From: Bacillus sp. FJAT-18017
Lineage (GTDB): Bacteria; Bacillota; Bacilli; Bacillales; Cytobacillaceae
Assembly: GCF_001278805.1 (NCBI RefSeq)
Contig: NZ_CP012602.1
Span: 3,507,501-3,571,500 of the forward strand
Length of the DNA: 64,000 nt
Reading direction: 5' to 3'
This document shows, piece by piece, positions 51,695-59,562 of the stretch; the first letter of the stretch is position 1, and each line of letters begins with the position of its first letter. Below the pieces are notes generated by a model that saw only the letters and a program-made list of their open reading frames with translations, was not told the origin of the DNA and did not search any database. The translations under genes and the position numbers were made by a program.

Positions 51695-53107
51695 TTAACC
51701 CCATAGCCTGATCAGGCGGTTTTCGGTGATGATTGACAAAGGTTTCGCACTGAGCGTCCCTGCCGTGTGGTCATGATAAAATCGGACAAGAACAGCCTGG
51801 TCTCTCAAATCTTCCTCAGGTAAAAGTCCGAGCAACGGCAATGTTGGCCTCTCTTCTTCAGGTTTGTCAGCAAGGCTTAACCTGTTACCGTAGCGGTCCT
51901 CAAGCTGCCATTCGCCTTCAGCCTGGCCGATTTTTTTGAAAGAAAGCAGTGCAACTGGCTGCTTATCTGATAGTGGCATCCTCAGGATATTCCTAATTTC
52001 CTTCAGAACCTCTGAAACGTTTTCTTTGGCATATTCTTTTATTTTTAAATAATGGGGCGTCTGTTCAAGTTTGTAATCCTCCCAGCGGACCCTTCGATTG
52101 CCCTCACCGGGATACATGTATAATTCGTTTGTGGTAAGCAGCTCCATGACCGAATTTTCTTCTTTAATGTGCTTTAGCGCTTTAAATGGACGGTAGTTTT
52201 TTGTAAAAAACAATTCCCCAGTATCCATATCCAGCCAAATTCCCTGGTCGACATATTCTCCTCGTGCATCATTCTTTATGGAAAAAAATGATAGCTGGGC
52301 AAGTTTGGCGTTTTGTTTTACAAGGCCATACTCCTTCAGTTCCGCTAGCTGCCAGGTGTGCCCTAGCCACTCCTCGATCGTCGACTCAGTATCAGGCAAA
52401 AGTGATTCATCCTGTAGGCGTTTTTCAAGATGCTGGCGCCCTTTTTTGCACACAGCATGCAATACGAGCAGCTTTTCAAAGGCAAATTGAAATAGTTTCT
52501 CCTCTGTAAGCCCTTTTTTCCATAAAAGTGTAAAGCCTCTCAGCTCATTCTGCGCTTCCTTCAAGTAATGGTTTCCAAGCAGTTTCGCTGTTTCGTCAAG
52601 TTGCCTTAGCTTTTTTGGGTCAATCGACGCAAGCCCTGCTGTAAGGAGCTGGCTGATTTGTTTTTCAAGGATTCCAAGTCCTTCAAACTGTGAGTGCAGC
52701 TTTTTTGAGAGAGCTGACTTATTAACCTTCCGCGGCGCTTTCTGCTGCTCTTTCTTCTTCTCCTCGCGCACTAAAGCCTTGGAGCGCTTGGTAATAATAT
52801 CTTCAGGAATGGGCGCCTCTGTAAAAGGCGCACCATTTATGTATGCATACAAAAGTGCAAGAGAGTGTTTGCATGGAAATTGGCGGCTCGGGCAGCTGCA
52901 GCGAAAAACAGGCTCACCATTTATAAAATCGGCCGATGTGAAATACGGATTCTTGCCGCTGCCTTTGCATTCCCCAAAAACAAGAGTGCCGTCACTGCTA
53001 ATATGCAGATTTTGGAGCTGATTTTTCCTTACCAGTCCCCAGCCATTCTTTACCGCGGCAGCATTTGGTGCAAATGAATCAACATACGCTTCCGTTAGTG
53101 CTTGCAT
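51695..53107 (-). CDS. SWIM zinc-finger protein (YehQ-like), first gene of the MoxR-VWA operon
   Basis: 470 residues. A SWIM finger C-x-C-x6-C-x-H spans residues 70-81 ('CSCPSRQFPCKH'), preceded by 'GECKGSGKNPYFTSADFI'. The rest is helical with a Lys-rich segment (about 110-140). SWIM domains bind DNA or protein. In E. coli YehQ is the SWIM protein beside YehL, YehM and YehP. AGAGGTGGGG precedes the ATG. It heads the operon; no clear promoter motif is read. Confidence 0.8.
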   Translation of the reverse strand: MQALTEAYVDSFAPNAAAVKNGWGLVRKNQLQNLHISSDGTLVFGECKGSGKNPYFTSADFINGEPVFRCSCPSRQFPCKHSLALLYAYINGAPFTEAPIPEDIITKRSKALVREEKKKEQQKAPRKVNKSALSKKLHSQFEGLGILEKQISQLLTAGLASIDPKKLRQLDETAKLLGNHYLKEAQNELRGFTLLWKKGLTEEKLFQFAFEKLLVLHAVCKKGRQHLEKRLQDESLLPDTESTIEEWLGHTWQLAELKEYGLVKQNAKLAQLSFFSIKNDARGEYVDQGIWLDMDTGELFFTKNYRPFKALKHIKEENSVMELLTTNELYMYPGEGNRRVRWEDYKLEQTPHYLKIKEYAKENVSEVLKEIRNILRMPLSDKQPVALLSFKKIGQAEGEWQLEDRYGNRLSLADKPEEERPTLPLLGLLPEEDLRDQAVLVRFYHDHTAGTLSAKPLSIITENRLIRLWG

Positions 53108-53308
53108 TTCCCCACCTCTTAAAAATCAGATTCAGTCTGAAATTTCAGACATAATTATTTTACCATCATATAACCTCAGGTGGAGGAGAAATATTGCAAA
53201 ATGTAGAAGGGATTAAAGGCTGGTCAGATTGATAGAATAGTAAACGTGTGTAACATGACCTTGGCACGGGTAAACGTTTAGGAAGACTAGAAAGGGAGGA
53301 AATTTTCA

Positions 53309-53446
53309 ATGAGTTCAAAATTAGTTAAATTCCTTTTGGGAGGAACCCTCATATCAGCGTTGTTTAGTTTCGTGATTCTGGTCATGACAGTGGTCCATCA
53401 TTTTAAAATTAAAAATCTTGTCAAGGCGACAGCGCATACTGAATAA
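53309..53446 (+). CDS. Small single-span membrane protein
   Basis: 45 residues. One hydrophobic segment at about 8-29 ('LLGGTLISALFSFVILVMTV') and a basic, His-containing tail 'HHFKIKNLVKATAHTE'. AAAGGGAGG precedes the ATG by 8 bases. No family is recognised. It may be a small peptide acting in the membrane. It lies upstream of an oxidoreductase gene but 59 bases away. Confidence 0.55.
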   Translation: MSSKLVKFLLGGTLISALFSFVILVMTVVHHFKIKNLVKATAHTE

Positions 53447-53505
53447 TAGAACTGCTATTCTAATAACTGTAGAATAAGAGGAAAATAGAAAGGCAGGAAG
53501 TGCCA

Positions 53506-54459
53506 GTGGCAAAGATTAAGGTCGGCATCATTGGAGTGGGCGGGATTGGTGAGCGTGTACTCACTCAATTCCAAGCCCATCCTGAAATCGAGGTAAGAGG
53601 CATTTTTGACACGAACAATAGCAGGCTTCAAGAAATTTCTGCAGGCTTTTCAATCACTGCAGCCGGGCATTACAGGGAACTGCTTGACGATCCGGCCATC
53701 AATTTAATTTATATAGCAGTTCCACCGAAATTTCACAACCAATTTGTACTCGAGGCCCTCGAGTATGGAAAAAATGTCCTATGTGAAAAACCGCTTGCAA
53801 GCACGGTTGCTGAGGCAGCTGAAATGCTTCATGCCGCTGAAGCAAAAGGCCTGCTGCACGCTGTCAACTTTCCTTCCGTTTTCGCTCCCGGCTTTATTGA
53901 ACTGGAAAGACTGGTCAACCAGGGTTTCCTAGGTGCGCTGCGCCGAATTGAACTTCACTGCCATTTTCAGGAATGGCCAAGATACTGGCAAAAAAACAGC
54001 TGGATTTCGTCCCGTGAACAAGGTGGGTTTGTCAGGGAAGTGTTTCCCCATTTTATCCAGATGATTCAGCAGCTGTTCGGAGATATATGTGACGTTACAG
54101 CCTCACTCGAACTCCCGAAAGACCCGGATTTGTGCGAAACTGGCATTATAGCCAGCGGACGCATGGCGAACGGAATTCCTATTCTGCTAAATGGCCTCAC
54201 CGGTATCGGGATGAAAGAGAAACTTCGTTTTGATCTGTACGGCTCAGAAGGCACCCTTTCTCTATTGAATTGGTCAGAACTATGGGCTTCAAGAATAAAT
54301 GAACCTCAAACAAAACTCGAAGTGGCAGGCTCAGGCCATTATTCCGCTTTTATGGACGAGCTTGTTCAAGCATTTGATGCAAAATCCTCCAGGCTTGTTA
54401 CATTCAAGCAGGGCTATGAAGTCCAAAAAGTGCTTGATACACTGTTAAATAAAAGTTGA
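53506..54459 (+). CDS. Gfo/Idh/MocA-family NAD(P)-dependent oxidoreductase
   Basis: 317 residues. N-terminal Rossmann fold 'VGIIGVGGIGERVLTQF' with 'IYIAVPPKFHNQFVLEALEY' and the catalytic 'GKNVLCEKPLAST' (EKP motif with Lys). The C-terminal alpha/beta domain is typical. It likely oxidises or reduces a sugar or inositol-type substrate. GTG 53506 is preferred because AGGA lies 7 bases upstream; the earlier GTG at 53500 overlaps that site. Followed by a strong bidirectional terminator. Confidence 0.85.
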   Translation: MAKIKVGIIGVGGIGERVLTQFQAHPEIEVRGIFDTNNSRLQEISAGFSITAAGHYRELLDDPAINLIYIAVPPKFHNQFVLEALEYGKNVLCEKPLASTVAEAAEMLHAAEAKGLLHAVNFPSVFAPGFIELERLVNQGFLGALRRIELHCHFQEWPRYWQKNSWISSREQGGFVREVFPHFIQMIQQLFGDICDVTASLELPKDPDLCETGIIASGRMANGIPILLNGLTGIGMKEKLRFDLYGSEGTLSLLNWSELWASRINEPQTKLEVAGSGHYSAFMDELVQAFDAKSSRLVTFKQGYEVQKVLDTLLNKS

Positions 54460-54468
54460 AGAACAAGA

Positions 54469-54517
54469 GAGGCTGTCCCAAAAAAGTCGTTATTCAACGA
54501 CCTTTTGGACAGCCTCA
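54469..54517. terminator. Bidirectional intrinsic terminator
   Basis: Long hairpin with GAGGCTGTCC / GGACAGCCTC outer arms, an A/T-rich inner segment and GTCGTT / AACGAC at the tip. Confidence 0.85.
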
Positions 54518-54521
54518 TAAT

Positions 54522-54893
54522 TTATTCTAAGGTATCGAATTGGATGTACTCTAACACATTCCCAAAGGGGTCTCTAAAGCTAATATACCTTCCAGGGGGA
54601 CAATCTGCAGGCGTATCTACTACGAGTTCTACTTCTTTTTCTTTTAAAAGTTTAAGAGTTTCTTCTATATCTTCCGTCCTTAATGCTAACACTACTCCAG
54701 ATACATTAGTATCGCGAGTATATGCAGCACCTTCACTTTCCTCGAGGACAATTGGGATTTCCTCGTGCATAAGTGTCACAATCTTTGAACCGTAATGCTT
54801 GTTCAATTGGAACCCCAGCGTATTTGAATAAAAATCAACTGCCTTGTTCAAATCCGGCACATAAATGCCTATAACACAAACTTGGCTGCCCAT
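54522..54893 (-). CDS. VOC-family (glyoxalase-like) protein
   Basis: 123 residues, two beta-alpha-beta-beta-beta modules. 'VCVIGIYVPDLNKAVDFYSN' opens the first and 'PPGRYISFRDPFGNVLEYIQ' closes the second, with Glu in 'NVLEYI' as the usual metal ligand. Vicinal-oxygen-chelate proteins include glyoxalases, dioxygenases and antibiotic-binding proteins; the substrate is unknown. Confidence 0.85.
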   Translation of the reverse strand: MGSQVCVIGIYVPDLNKAVDFYSNTLGFQLNKHYGSKIVTLMHEEIPIVLEESEGAAYTRDTNVSGVVLALRTEDIEETLKLLKEKEVELVVDTPADCPPGRYISFRDPFGNVLEYIQFDTLE

Positions 54894-54980
54894 TTTTCCA
54901 TCTCCCTATTTATGGTATTTCTACTATTTCTATAATGGCTAAACAGTTTCCTCTTTCCTCCGAAAATTTTTTATATACTA

Positions 54981-55013
54981 AAAAATGCTTAGGAAATTGC
55001 CCTAAGCATTTTC
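54981..55013 (-). terminator. Intrinsic terminator of the P450 gene
   Basis: AAATGCTTAGG / CCTAAGCATTT 11-bp perfect stem. On the minus strand it is followed by TTTAGTATAT. Confidence 0.8.
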
Positions 55014-55067
55014 AAATTAATTAAATTAGAAGGACTTCCTCTTTTAAGGCATCAGCTTAATCCCGCC

Positions 55068-56324
55068 CTATCTTTTCCTCACATTAGTGATAATAAACCC
55101 ACTTTCCGGCCGTGACGGCATGCGCACAAGGCTGTAGCTCAAATCTTGTTCTTCGGGGACTTCGTACTGGATTTCATTAACTAGAAAATCGACAGCCACT
55201 TTCATAACTTCCACCGTCACACCCTCACCTGGACAGCGGTGGCCTCGGGCAGGATCCCCTCCACCTTGCGGAATAAACGAATAGAGATTTCCATCCCAGT
55301 CCCGGAATCGCTCAGGAAGGAAGTCTTTTGGGAATTCCCAAAGCCGGTAGTCATGATTCGTTCCATAAATATCAAGAAGAACAAGCTGCCCTTCGGTAAA
55401 ATGATAATTTTTCCAGGTAAAATCTTTTCGAGCCCTTGCACCAAGGAATGGCCCAAACGGGTAGAAGCGTCGTACTTCCTGAACAAACCATTCCCGATAT
55501 TGTTCACCATGGGCAGCCAGTTTATTTCTGCACTCCGGATGGTCGTGGATCGCAAGTGCACTGTAGGCAATAAAGGTTGAAATTGCAACGATTGGTCTAA
55601 GGATATTAATTAATTCGATAGCAGCCATTTTTGCATCAAGAGATTCTCCATCAGGGTCAAGATAGGCTGCCCATTCAGACAGAGCTGAGCCCTCTCGTGC
55701 CATCAGTTCTCCGTTTCGGACTTTCTCGATGACCTCGGTAATCCATACCTCACTGCGTTCCCTGGCCCTTCTGCCTTTCCAATGCCTTGGACCGACTGCA
55801 CCAAATGCATCAACCATGGCATTAAAGTCATTTGCCCGCTCCCTCGCTTCTTCATCCTTTAACGGAACCCCCGCCCATTCACAAGCAACCCTGCAAAGAA
55901 CTTCTGCGGATTCATCAAAAAGAATGACCCGCTCCATCCTCTCCCAACTTTCCGAGGCTTCTTTAAATCGTTTCCGGGCAAGCTGCCCAAGTTCCATGAC
56001 GCCTACAGGAGACAAAAGTGACATGAATAACCGTTTTCTGCTTTGATGGACTGCACCGTCCTTCGTTTGGATTGCATTCACACCAAACAACGACTTCTGA
56101 ATTCTCTTCGGTGCTGCTCCGTTTCTCTGAAAAAGTTCAGGATCATAAAAAACTTTCACTGCCTCTTCACCTGTTATGCAGACCGCCTTTTGGCCAAGAA
56201 TGCGCGCCTCGAACAAATCGGCTCCATATTGCTTCACGCGGTTTTGGATAAATTCATATCCTTCCTGCATCAAAGCGAGACTGTTATCGATACTTCTGTC
56301 TTTTGGGACTTCACTCACGTACAT
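55068..56324 (-). CDS. cypC: CYP152-family fatty-acid peroxygenase (P450-BSbeta-like)
   Basis: 418 residues, matching the CYP152 family in length and sequence, e.g. 'KSLFGVNAIQTKDGAVHQSR', 'VDAFGAVGPRHWKGRRAR' and 'FVQEVRRFYPFGPFLGA'. Haem-ligand Cys is in 'GHRCPGEGVTVEVM'. The family uses H2O2 instead of a redox partner to hydroxylate or decarboxylate fatty acids. The substrate-side residue equivalent to position 85 is Gln (Gln86 in 'NAIQ'), as in B. subtilis CypC (mainly alpha/beta-hydroxylation), not His as in the alkene-forming OleT. Confidence 0.93.
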   Translation of the reverse strand: MYVSEVPKDRSIDNSLALMQEGYEFIQNRVKQYGADLFEARILGQKAVCITGEEAVKVFYDPELFQRNGAAPKRIQKSLFGVNAIQTKDGAVHQSRKRLFMSLLSPVGVMELGQLARKRFKEASESWERMERVILFDESAEVLCRVACEWAGVPLKDEEARERANDFNAMVDAFGAVGPRHWKGRRARERSEVWITEVIEKVRNGELMAREGSALSEWAAYLDPDGESLDAKMAAIELINILRPIVAISTFIAYSALAIHDHPECRNKLAAHGEQYREWFVQEVRRFYPFGPFLGARARKDFTWKNYHFTEGQLVLLDIYGTNHDYRLWEFPKDFLPERFRDWDGNLYSFIPQGGGDPARGHRCPGEGVTVEVMKVAVDFLVNEIQYEVPEEQDLSYSLVRMPSRPESGFIITNVRKR

Positions 56325-56448
56325 TCACTCCTTTTAAGGAAAAACGAAATGTTTTTGCGTGTTCTCCATGACTACATAATTTCCATGACGGAACTGGTTT
56401 AAACCGAAGGCGATTTTCTGTTGCCATGATTTATTTACGTGCCCCCGA

Positions 56449-56535
56449 TTAAGTATTCAAGCAAGGAGTTAGGAAGCCCGTTTTTGCTGCTTGCCTTCGC
56501 AACAATTTACACCTTAGCGCGCCTTTTCGTGGCAA
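56449..56535 (-). CDS. Possible small basic peptide, unsure
   Basis: 28 codons from TTG, beginning MPRKGALRCKLLRRQ, preceded on the minus strand by GAGGAGGTG at suitable spacing. A terminator for the neighbouring gene lies upstream of it. The ribosome-binding site is strong but the ORF is short and unlike a known family. Confidence 0.25.
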   Translation of the reverse strand: MPRKGALRCKLLRRQAAKTGFLTPCLNT

Positions 56536-56571
56536 ACTTAACACCTCCTCTTTATGGTAAGTCACGCACGA

Positions 56572-56597
56572 AAAAAGACAGGGATGCTTCCCTGCCT
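56572..56597 (-). terminator. Intrinsic terminator of the DinB-family gene
   Basis: On the minus strand CAGGGA-AGCA-TCCCTG is followed by TCTTTTTT, shortly after the stop codon of the DinB-family gene. Confidence 0.85.
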
Positions 56598-56630
56598 CAA
56601 AGCACATTTTCTATGAATGCTAGCAAACTA

Positions 56631-57167
56631 TTACCACTGCGGAAATCCACCCGAACCGATATATCGCTGCATGATGATTTTGCGGTGATGAAGCTCATGT
56701 CCTGCAATAATTGAAACGAGAGCGCGTGCGGAAACTTTACTGCCGTTGGCCACTCCTTCACGTGTCCATACAGACGAATCCATCATGTTAACCAATGAAA
56801 GAGTTGCTGCCCTTACTGCCAAAAAATTGTCCAGCAGCTTAGAAAAAGGAATTTTGTCAAATCCGCCCTGCCTTACGTACTCATTTTCGTCGAAACCAGG
56901 CAAATCAACCATATCTCCTCGGGCAATGACCAGCAGCCGGTATGCCATAATCCGTTCAGTATCGGTAATGTGTCCGAGTACTTCCTTAATGCTCCACTTC
57001 CCTTTTCCATAGCGGAAATCTGCCTGTCTCTCGGATAGTCCCTTTAAAAGGATTTTCGTCTCTTCTGCCTGCCGCTCCAAAATAGTAACAAGGTCGCCTT
57101 GAGGAATCAAATCAATGTACGGTGCATAATAGGGGTTGTACTCCCCTGGTTCAGGACGACTGACCAT
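56631..57167 (-). CDS. DinB/YfiT-family putative metal-dependent enzyme
   Basis: 178 residues forming a four-helix bundle. Metal-ligand His residues are in 'VLGHITDTERIMAYRLL' and 'IIAGHELHHRKIIMQ'. The family includes mycothiol- and bacillithiol-dependent transferases (BstA, YfiT), so it may act in bacillithiol chemistry. 'KWSIKEVLGHITD' is a common marker. Substrate unknown. Confidence 0.85.
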   Translation of the reverse strand: MVSRPEPGEYNPYYAPYIDLIPQGDLVTILERQAEETKILLKGLSERQADFRYGKGKWSIKEVLGHITDTERIMAYRLLVIARGDMVDLPGFDENEYVRQGGFDKIPFSKLLDNFLAVRAATLSLVNMMDSSVWTREGVANGSKVSARALVSIIAGHELHHRKIIMQRYIGSGGFPQW

Positions 57168-57353
57168 ACTTATCCCACTCCCTCCGAATCGGAAAGTTTT
57201 CCTATTTTCACCTTATCACTTCTGCTAAAAAAGGAAAAGAAACCACGTATGACAAATTTCGAACTACAGTATTGTTTAATCATATCTTTCTAAGTAATTC
57301 TAAATACTAGCTGACTCTATTCTTAGAAGTTATCAATTCTCCCTTTTGTTAGA

Positions 57354-57384
57354 TATAATGATTAAAAACTATCCTCAAGGGTAA
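57354..57384 (+). promoter_or_regulatory. Candidate sigma-B promoter of the cobalamin/STAS operon
   Basis: GATTAA (57360-57365), a 13-base spacer and GGGTAA (57379-57384) match the sigma-B consensus GTTTAA-N12/15-GGGWAW at 11 of 12 positions. A TATAAT (57354-57359) just upstream could serve as a sigma-A -10 box, but no good -35 accompanies it. The operon starts 20 bases downstream. Confidence 0.5.
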
Positions 57385-57403
57385 AAGGCAAGGTGGGAGT
57401 TAT

Positions 57404-57709
57404 ATGTATTCAGTTTTTTCTACATTTGATGTTCCGGAGGATAAGGCAGATGAAGTCATTTCCATATACAGGAACCGCTCTCGTTTAGTCGACGGGGCAC
57501 CTGGGTTTGTCGATTTCTTACTATTACAAAATGACAAACGGCCTGGGGAGCTTACCGTTCAGCTTCTTTTTAAAACAAAAGAGCACTACATGGACTGGAT
57601 TACTGGCAGTGACTTCAAACGAATTCATGATATGGAAAAGAACTATCCTGACCAGGAACTTGCCGGAATTATTCCTACTGTACGCCAATTTAAGGTGGTG
57701 GCAAAATGA
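57404..57709 (+). CDS. ABM-domain (antibiotic biosynthesis monooxygenase-like) protein
   Basis: 101 residues with the ferredoxin-like beta-alpha-beta layout: 'MYSVFSTFDVPEDKADEVIS' then 'LVDGAPGFVDFLLLQND' and 'LTVQLLFKTKEHYMDWI'. Members include HmoA-type haem-degrading enzymes and small monooxygenases; the Asn-Trp-His haem triad of IsdG proteins is not obvious here. It is first in a four-gene operon, overlapping the next gene by ATGA. The site GGTGGGAG precedes the ATG. Confidence 0.75.
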   Translation: MYSVFSTFDVPEDKADEVISIYRNRSRLVDGAPGFVDFLLLQNDKRPGELTVQLLFKTKEHYMDWITGSDFKRIHDMEKNYPDQELAGIIPTVRQFKVVAK

Positions 57710-58062
57710 CAACAATCTTCCTTGCTGAAGAACTTGCAACTAAAGTGACAGCGATTATTTATGAACGGGAACCCGGTTTGCTCGAACGGTTTGGTGAAAA
57801 AGGGAAAACAAAATGCTATGAAGACAATCTTCACCATTTGAATCACCTGAAAACAGCCTTTGATTTACAGGATATTGCTGTATTCACCGATTATACAAAG
57901 TGGCTTAATGGAATTTTGATAAAACATGGCATGGAGAGCAAGCATCTTATAGATAACTTCGCAATCATTCGTGATGTTTTAAAAGATTATAAGGATAGTG
58001 ATTCAAAGCGTCTGGATTTCTATCAAACTGCGCTGAAAGCCGGAATAAATTCGATAGCATGA
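57706..58062 (+). CDS. Helical protein of the cobalamin/STAS operon, unknown
   Basis: 118 residues, mostly alpha-helical with several conserved-looking charged/aromatic positions: 'LERFGEKGKTKCYEDNLHHL', 'FTDYTKWLNGILIKHGMESK'. No catalytic motif is recognised. The pattern (R-F-G-x-x-G, C-x-x-D-N-x-x-H-L) recalls helical modules found N-terminal to cobalamin domains, and its size would suit a non-haem globin-like sensor, but neither is verified. It overlaps the previous gene by ATGA and is 33 bases before the B12 domain gene, so it works in the same operon. Confidence 0.65.
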   Translation: MTTIFLAEELATKVTAIIYEREPGLLERFGEKGKTKCYEDNLHHLNHLKTAFDLQDIAVFTDYTKWLNGILIKHGMESKHLIDNFAIIRDVLKDYKDSDSKRLDFYQTALKAGINSIA

Positions 58063-58095
58063 ATAATAGACGTATAGGTGAAACGAGGTGTCTGT

Positions 58096-58749
58096 GTGAA
58101 GGATACAGAAATTCAGGAATATGTTAACTATCTACTCGATGGTAACGAACGGCTAGCAATACAATTTCTTGAACGCAATCAATTTAGATCAAAAAAGGAA
58201 ATTTTTGAGGAAATCATTACCCCGGCTATGCAACATATTGGCCAGCTCTGGGAAATGAATAAAATTACCGTTGCGGACGAGCATCTTGCAACTGGTATAT
58301 GTGACTATCTTATTTCGAGGCTTTACCCTCCCGCTCAACAAGAGGAAACACCCAAAAGTAAAAAGGCGATGTTTTTTTGTGTTGAGGGAGAACGGCATTA
58401 TCTCGGTTTAAAAATGGCCAATCTTCTTTTTGAGGAATCCGGTTGGGAAACCAGGTATTATGGACCGGATCTGCCACTTGAATATGCGGTGGCAAAAGCA
58501 GAGAATTGGAAACCGGACGTTGTTGGTATTTCCGTTTCAATTGTATACAATCTACCAATAGTGAAGGACTACATAACGAGCCTTACCAGTCTTAAGCAGC
58601 CCCCGAAGGTATTAGTTGGCGGACGGATTGCCAGCAAATATCAAAGCTCTCTTTCACTAAGTAAAGTCGAAATTTTTGAAGGGTTGACCGAGCTCGAAAC
58701 CTGGCTGCGGTTGTATAGAACAGGAGGCCGGACAAATGTCTATCAATGA
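58096..58749 (+). CDS. Stand-alone cobalamin (B12)-binding protein, CarH-like sensor
   Basis: 217 residues. The first 80 are the helical B12-binding_2 cap and the rest a Rossmann-like B12-binding domain. The CarH/photoreceptor motif Trp-x9-Glu-His is present exactly: W52 ... E62 H63 ('QLWEMNKITVADEHLATG'). The lower-axial ligand motif is E-x-H-x-x-G at 99-104 (E instead of the usual D, His101). In CarH these residues bind adenosylcobalamin and make it light-sensitive. There is no DNA-binding or enzyme domain, so it likely signals to partners, probably the STAS protein encoded next. Start GTG 58096 has GAGGTG 5 bases upstream. Confidence 0.85.
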   Translation: MKDTEIQEYVNYLLDGNERLAIQFLERNQFRSKKEIFEEIITPAMQHIGQLWEMNKITVADEHLATGICDYLISRLYPPAQQEETPKSKKAMFFCVEGERHYLGLKMANLLFEESGWETRYYGPDLPLEYAVAKAENWKPDVVGISVSIVYNLPIVKDYITSLTSLKQPPKVLVGGRIASKYQSSLSLSKVEIFEGLTELETWLRLYRTGGRTNVYQ

Positions 58750-59512
58750 AAGAATTCTCCCTGTACCCTATTTTAAGTTTAATAAAGAAGCCGAAATTCT
58801 TAATTTTTCCGATGAAGCTCATATTCTGTTCGACCTCGACGGCAAACAATTTTATCAGTTAGTGGATGAGGACAGCCAAAACAAACTGTATACATTCATT
58901 TTTTCAAAAGAGAAAGCAGATGGAATAGAACTGAATATGAAAACGCGCAATAATCCATTGGTGCTCTTTAAGCTGAAGTCAAAATGGGATGCTGACGGGT
59001 TTTGCCATCTAATAGCTTTGCCTTCTAGTGAGGAAAACTTGGAGTTGGAGGCGAAACTTGATGCACTTCAGGAACGTCTTCTCCATACCGACTTCGAGTT
59101 ATTTGAGAAAAAAGAACAACTGATGGAAACTATGGCAAGGCTAAATCAGCTTTCAGGCCCGTTCATTCCCATTTCAGAGAATTTGGCATTTGTCCCCCTG
59201 TTTGGAGATCTGACCGGGGAGAAAATTGCAGCCATTATGGACCACACCGTTCGGAATGTATATGAGGGTGATTTTGAAACAATCCTATTTGATTTCAATG
59301 GTACCGGAAATCTAACTCCTGATGGGGTAACAAGTCTGCTGGAGCTTTTTAAAATGCTTACCTACATGGGGCCTTCAGAAATTAAAGTGATTGGCCTTCA
59401 TCCACGACATGCAAACGAACTCAACAAGCTCGGTAACAATTGGCCTGTTGAATTCGAATCCTCACTGCAAAACGTTCTGAAGCAAAATTTCTCTGCTTAT
59501 AAAACGATTTAG
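58736..59512 (+). CDS. RsbR-like protein with C-terminal STAS domain
   Basis: 258 residues. An N-terminal PAS-like region (about 10-100), a coiled coil (about 100-140, 'ELEAKLDALQERLLHTDFE') and a C-terminal STAS domain (about 143-250) opening 'SGPFIPISENLAFVPLFGDL'. This coiled coil/STAS layout is that of RsbR stressosome paralogues and YtvA. At the position of the RsbR phospho-Thr in 'DxTG' there is Asn ('FDFNGTG'), so phosphorylation control may differ. It overlaps the B12 gene by 14 bases. AGGAGG lies just before the start. Confidence 0.8.
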   Translation: MSINERILPVPYFKFNKEAEILNFSDEAHILFDLDGKQFYQLVDEDSQNKLYTFIFSKEKADGIELNMKTRNNPLVLFKLKSKWDADGFCHLIALPSSEENLELEAKLDALQERLLHTDFELFEKKEQLMETMARLNQLSGPFIPISENLAFVPLFGDLTGEKIAAIMDHTVRNVYEGDFETILFDFNGTGNLTPDGVTSLLELFKMLTYMGPSEIKVIGLHPRHANELNKLGNNWPVEFESSLQNVLKQNFSAYKTI

Positions 59513-59524
59513 GAATGAAAATGT

Positions 59525-59562
59525 AAAGAGCTGCTCCGTTTATGGACGGGAGAAGCTCTTTT
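59525..59562. terminator. Bidirectional terminator between the STAS and HAD genes
   Basis: AAGAGCTGCTCCGT / ACGGGAGAAGCTCTT forms an imperfect stem followed by TTTT. Confidence 0.8.

Noticed and set aside
56439..56714. Plus-strand frame of about 91 codons between the P450 and DinB-family genes
   Set aside because: No ribosome-binding site, and it runs through the DinB terminator hairpin and into the DinB coding sequence on the other strand.
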